A stretch of 6,246 nucleotides of DNA from an uncultured Treponema sp. (GTDB lineage Bacteria > Spirochaetota > Spirochaetia > Treponematales > Treponemataceae): contig NZ_CALHGC010000300.1 in assembly GCF_938029485.1 (NCBI RefSeq), positions 1-6,246 of the forward strand. The letters are read 5' to 3'. Both the position numbers and the translations under genes were made by a program. Every line of letters begins with the position of its first letter. Position 1 is the first letter of the stretch. This document shows, piece by piece, positions 4,920 to 6,246 of the stretch. The notes beneath the pieces are model-generated. The model was not told the origin of the DNA. It did no database searches and saw only the letters and a program-made list of their open reading frames with translations.

Positions 4920-5178
4920 AATCAGAAGATAATATCAATCCACTGCCGTAGATGCGCCGGATAGATGCAAAAGACCTTGCCGCCTGCTATTTTTGCATAT
5001 ATAATATTACCTATGTCCAGCTGTAGCTCCGAATTACCGCAGCATAAAAAATCTCCCGCAAATGCGCAAAGCTCCGCAAAGAAAAATATACGCGAAGGGC
5101 TTGACACGCATATAATGGCCTCACAGCGTAAGAGTGTACCATAATCTATTCATTCATTTTATTTCAGCATAAAACAGC
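4920..5178. other. Non-coding region between the toxin pair and the Rpn gene
   Basis: No convincing gene was found. A minus-strand frame ending near 4922 reads GNIIYAKIAGGKVFCIYPAH plus LRQWIDIIF, which has a coding look and might be a gene scrap. It has no recognisable family, and its upstream part runs into the repeat element that starts at 5013. The rest is the repeat element (5013-5126) and AT-rich sequence leading to the Rpn promoter. Confidence 0.4.
5013..5126 (+). repeat. Rpn-flanking direct repeat, left copy
   Basis: This element is related to 6081-6198 on the other side of the Rpn gene. Positions 5013-5057 match 6081-6125 at 39 of 45 bases, and the core 5026-5057 matches at 31 of 32. 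Further matching blocks are 5065-5078 (13 of 14 against 6133-6146), 5097-5108 (12 of 12 against 6159-6170), and ATAAT...CCTCACAGC at the end. Here TTGACA (5101-5106) and TATAAT (5111-5116) are only 4 bp apart, so the promoter-like spacing seen in the right copy is lost. Only one CTCACAG heptamer is present (5120-5126). Confidence 0.8.
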
Positions 5179-5206
5179 TTGCAGCCATCTTTCTTTTTGC
5201 TATAAT
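5179..5206 (+). promoter_or_regulatory. Likely promoter of the Rpn-family gene
   Basis: A perfect TATAAT lies at 5201-5206, 16 bp after TTGCAG (5179-5184), a three-of-six -35 match. Transcription would start near 5213. AGGAG at 5221-5225 is the ribosome-binding site, 10 nt before the ATG at 5236. Confidence 0.55.
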
Positions 5207-5235
5207 AATAGCGAGACGACAGGAGCAACTGTATT

Positions 5236-6075
5236 ATGGAAAAAGAATTTGACGAGTTGACTATCGCTGATGATTACATGTTCTACCGCGTAATGGAAGA
5301 CCCTGAAATCTGTAAAACGCTTCTCAATCGAGTTTTGCAGGGTAAGATAGAAACCATAACCGAAATAGAATTGCAAAAGACAATCGACGATGCAGGGCGA
5401 GCCAAAGGTGTACGGTTCGATGTGTGGGCAAAAGACTGCAATGGACGTATTTACGACATCGAAATGCAAGCTATCGATAAAAAAGACCTCGCAAAACGTA
5501 TAAGATATTATCAAGCTGCCATAGATGTTAGTATATTGGGGAAGAGTAAACCGTATGAAAGTCTACCTGATACGTTTATACTCTTTTTCTGTACGTTTGA
5601 CTATCTTGAGAAAACACTACCTGTTTATACCTTTAAGACGATATGCAGTGAGGATAGCCGGATAGAACTGCGCGATGGAGTAACAAAGATCATTATAAAC
5701 AGTAAAGCGGCGGAGCACGAGAAGAATGAGAAACTGAAAGTATTTTTAGAGTACATGAACGGGAAAGTCAGCGATGACGAGTTTATCCAACGTCTGGAGC
5801 AGCGGATAAAAGAAGTAAAAGCAAATGAAGAGTTGAGGAGGGAGTATATGCTGGTAAACACGATTGAACGGGATGCACGTAATGACGGATGGAAAGCAGG
5901 TCTTTTGCAAGGTAAATCACTTGGTCTTGCCGAAGGCAAATCTCTCGGGCTTGCAGAAGGTTCTCATCAAAAAGCACTCGAAACAGCAAAGAACCTTCTA
6001 CAATTCGGTTTACCTATCGAAAATATCGCGCAAGCAACTGGCCTTACCTCCGCAGAAGTCGAAGCGATACAGTAA
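5236..6075 (+). CDS. Rpn family PD-(D/E)XK nuclease / putative transposase (TIGR01784, PDDEXK_2)
   Basis: This 279-residue protein opens with the family's N-terminal pattern, DDYMFYRVMEDPEICKTLLN (12-31). It contains the nuclease core D62 (RFDVWAKD), E76 and Q78 (YDIEMQ), followed by K/R-rich RIRYYQAAID (88-97). In characterised Rpn proteins this core is a metal-dependent DNA endonuclease that promotes RecA-independent recombination; some relatives are linked to phage defence. The central part (about 160-215) is charged and helical. Residues 226-241 are two exact GKSLGLAE octads. The C terminus, ETAKNLLQFGLPIENIAQAT followed by GL and an acidic tail, is the conserved end of the family. The gene is complete, has its own promoter and ribosome-binding site, and lies between two related direct repeats. 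No transposon terminal inverted repeats were found around it, so 'transposase' should be read loosely. Confidence 0.92.
   Translation: MEKEFDELTIADDYMFYRVMEDPEICKTLLNRVLQGKIETITEIELQKTIDDAGRAKGVRFDVWAKDCNGRIYDIEMQAIDKKDLAKRIRYYQAAIDVSILGKSKPYESLPDTFILFFCTFDYLEKTLPVYTFKTICSEDSRIELRDGVTKIIINSKAAEHEKNEKLKVFLEYMNGKVSDDEFIQRLEQRIKEVKANEELRREYMLVNTIERDARNDGWKAGLLQGKSLGLAEGKSLGLAEGSHQKALETAKNLLQFGLPIENIAQATGLTSAEVEAIQ
5911..5958 (+). repeat. Two 24-bp units encoding GKSLGLAE in the Rpn gene
   Basis: Two consecutive 24-bp units (5911-5934 and 5935-5958) encode identical octads but differ at several third positions. The protein repeat is therefore older than a very recent slippage event, or is held by selection. 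Low-complexity GKxxGxxEG repeats at this place are common in the family. Confidence 0.85.
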
Positions 6076-6080
6076 TTTCC

Positions 6081-6198
6081 ATGTTTAGTTGCCGCTCCGA
6101 ATTACCGCAGTATAAAAAATCTCCCCCCAACACGCAAAGCCCCGCATATTTGCAAAAGGGGCTTGACACGAGGGTTGTTCCTAACATAATCCTCACAG
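6081..6198 (+). repeat. Rpn-flanking direct repeat, right copy
   Basis: This is the second copy of the element at 5013-5126, starting 6 bp after the Rpn stop codon. It also carries a 7-bp stem (6137-6143 with 6158-6164) that is only partly kept in the left copy. It ends in CTCACAG, where the tandem heptamers begin. Confidence 0.8.
6163..6190 (+). promoter_or_regulatory. Sigma70-like promoter inside the right repeat copy
   Basis: A perfect TTGACA (6163-6168) is followed after 16 bp by CATAAT (6185-6190), a five-of-six -10 match. It points out of the window to the right, so it may drive a further gene there. The expected start site falls inside the heptamer repeat. Confidence 0.5.
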
Positions 6199-6246
6199 CT
6201 CACAGCTCACAGCTCACAGCTCACAGCTCACAGCTCACAGCTCACA
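6192..6246 (+). repeat. CTCACAG heptanucleotide tandem repeat, running off the window
   Basis: Seven perfect CTCACAG units (6192-6240) and six bases of an eighth reach the window edge; the true length is unknown. The left repeat copy has a single unit at the same place. Perfect identity of the units indicates recent expansion by slippage. The unit length of 7 is not a multiple of three. Confidence 0.95.

Noticed and set aside
4922..5107. Minus-strand open frame of 61 codons left of the Rpn gene
   Set aside because: Half of it lies in the direct-repeat element and there is no ribosome-binding site. The C-terminal part looks slightly coding and is noted under the non-coding region only.
5200..5514. 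Minus-strand open frames opposite the Rpn gene, here and at 5625-5939
   Set aside because: They are shadows of the Rpn coding sequence; their composition (F/S-rich) is typical of antisense reading.
5013..6246. CRISPR array or classical insertion sequence at the right end
   Set aside because: The heptamers have no spacers, and the Rpn gene has no terminal inverted repeats or target-site duplication that I can see. The flanking repeats are direct and diverged.

Overview
The window most likely comes from an oral treponeme. The intact nuclease gene at the right end belongs to the Rpn/PD-(D/E)XK 'putative transposase' family that is greatly expanded in Treponema denticola and its relatives. Base composition is moderate, and toxin-antitoxin-like genes are packed among decayed genes. 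The genus call is inference from gene content. No rRNA, tRNA, CRISPR array or classical insertion sequence was seen.

Layout. (1) Positions 1-217 are non-coding and hold three stem-loops; two sit where a terminator for the leftward operon is expected. (2) Positions 218-1945, minus strand, form a tight three-gene operon read MNT nucleotidyltransferase, HEPN protein, Fic AMP-transferase with a C-terminal winged helix. A consensus -10 box lies so close to the first start codon that the message may be leaderless. (3) Positions 2073-3527, plus strand, hold a complete DUF4194 gene (JetB/MukE-like subunit of Wadjet/MksBEF-type SMC complexes) with no SMC, JetA or JetD partner in the window, then an exported protein made of two copies of one domain. 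(4) Positions 3528-4231 are a graveyard: a frameshifted unknown gene on the plus strand and a decayed Rpn-family nuclease on the minus strand. (5) Positions 4232-4912, minus strand, are a ribbon-helix-helix antitoxin and PIN toxin pair with a strong sigma70-type promoter and a likely autoregulatory operator. (6) Positions 5013-6246 hold an intact Rpn-family nuclease gene with a related ~110-bp non-coding element on each side. The right-hand copy runs into a heptanucleotide tandem repeat that continues past the window edge.

How the genes work together. The MNT-HEPN-Fic operon joins two enzyme types that can both transfer AMP to protein around one HEPN protein. This is the strongest candidate for something new here. 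The PIN pair is a conventional type II toxin-antitoxin module. The lone DUF4194 gene and the broken genes beside it suggest a defence or accessory island that has been turning over, probably with help from recombination between dispersed Rpn-associated repeats.
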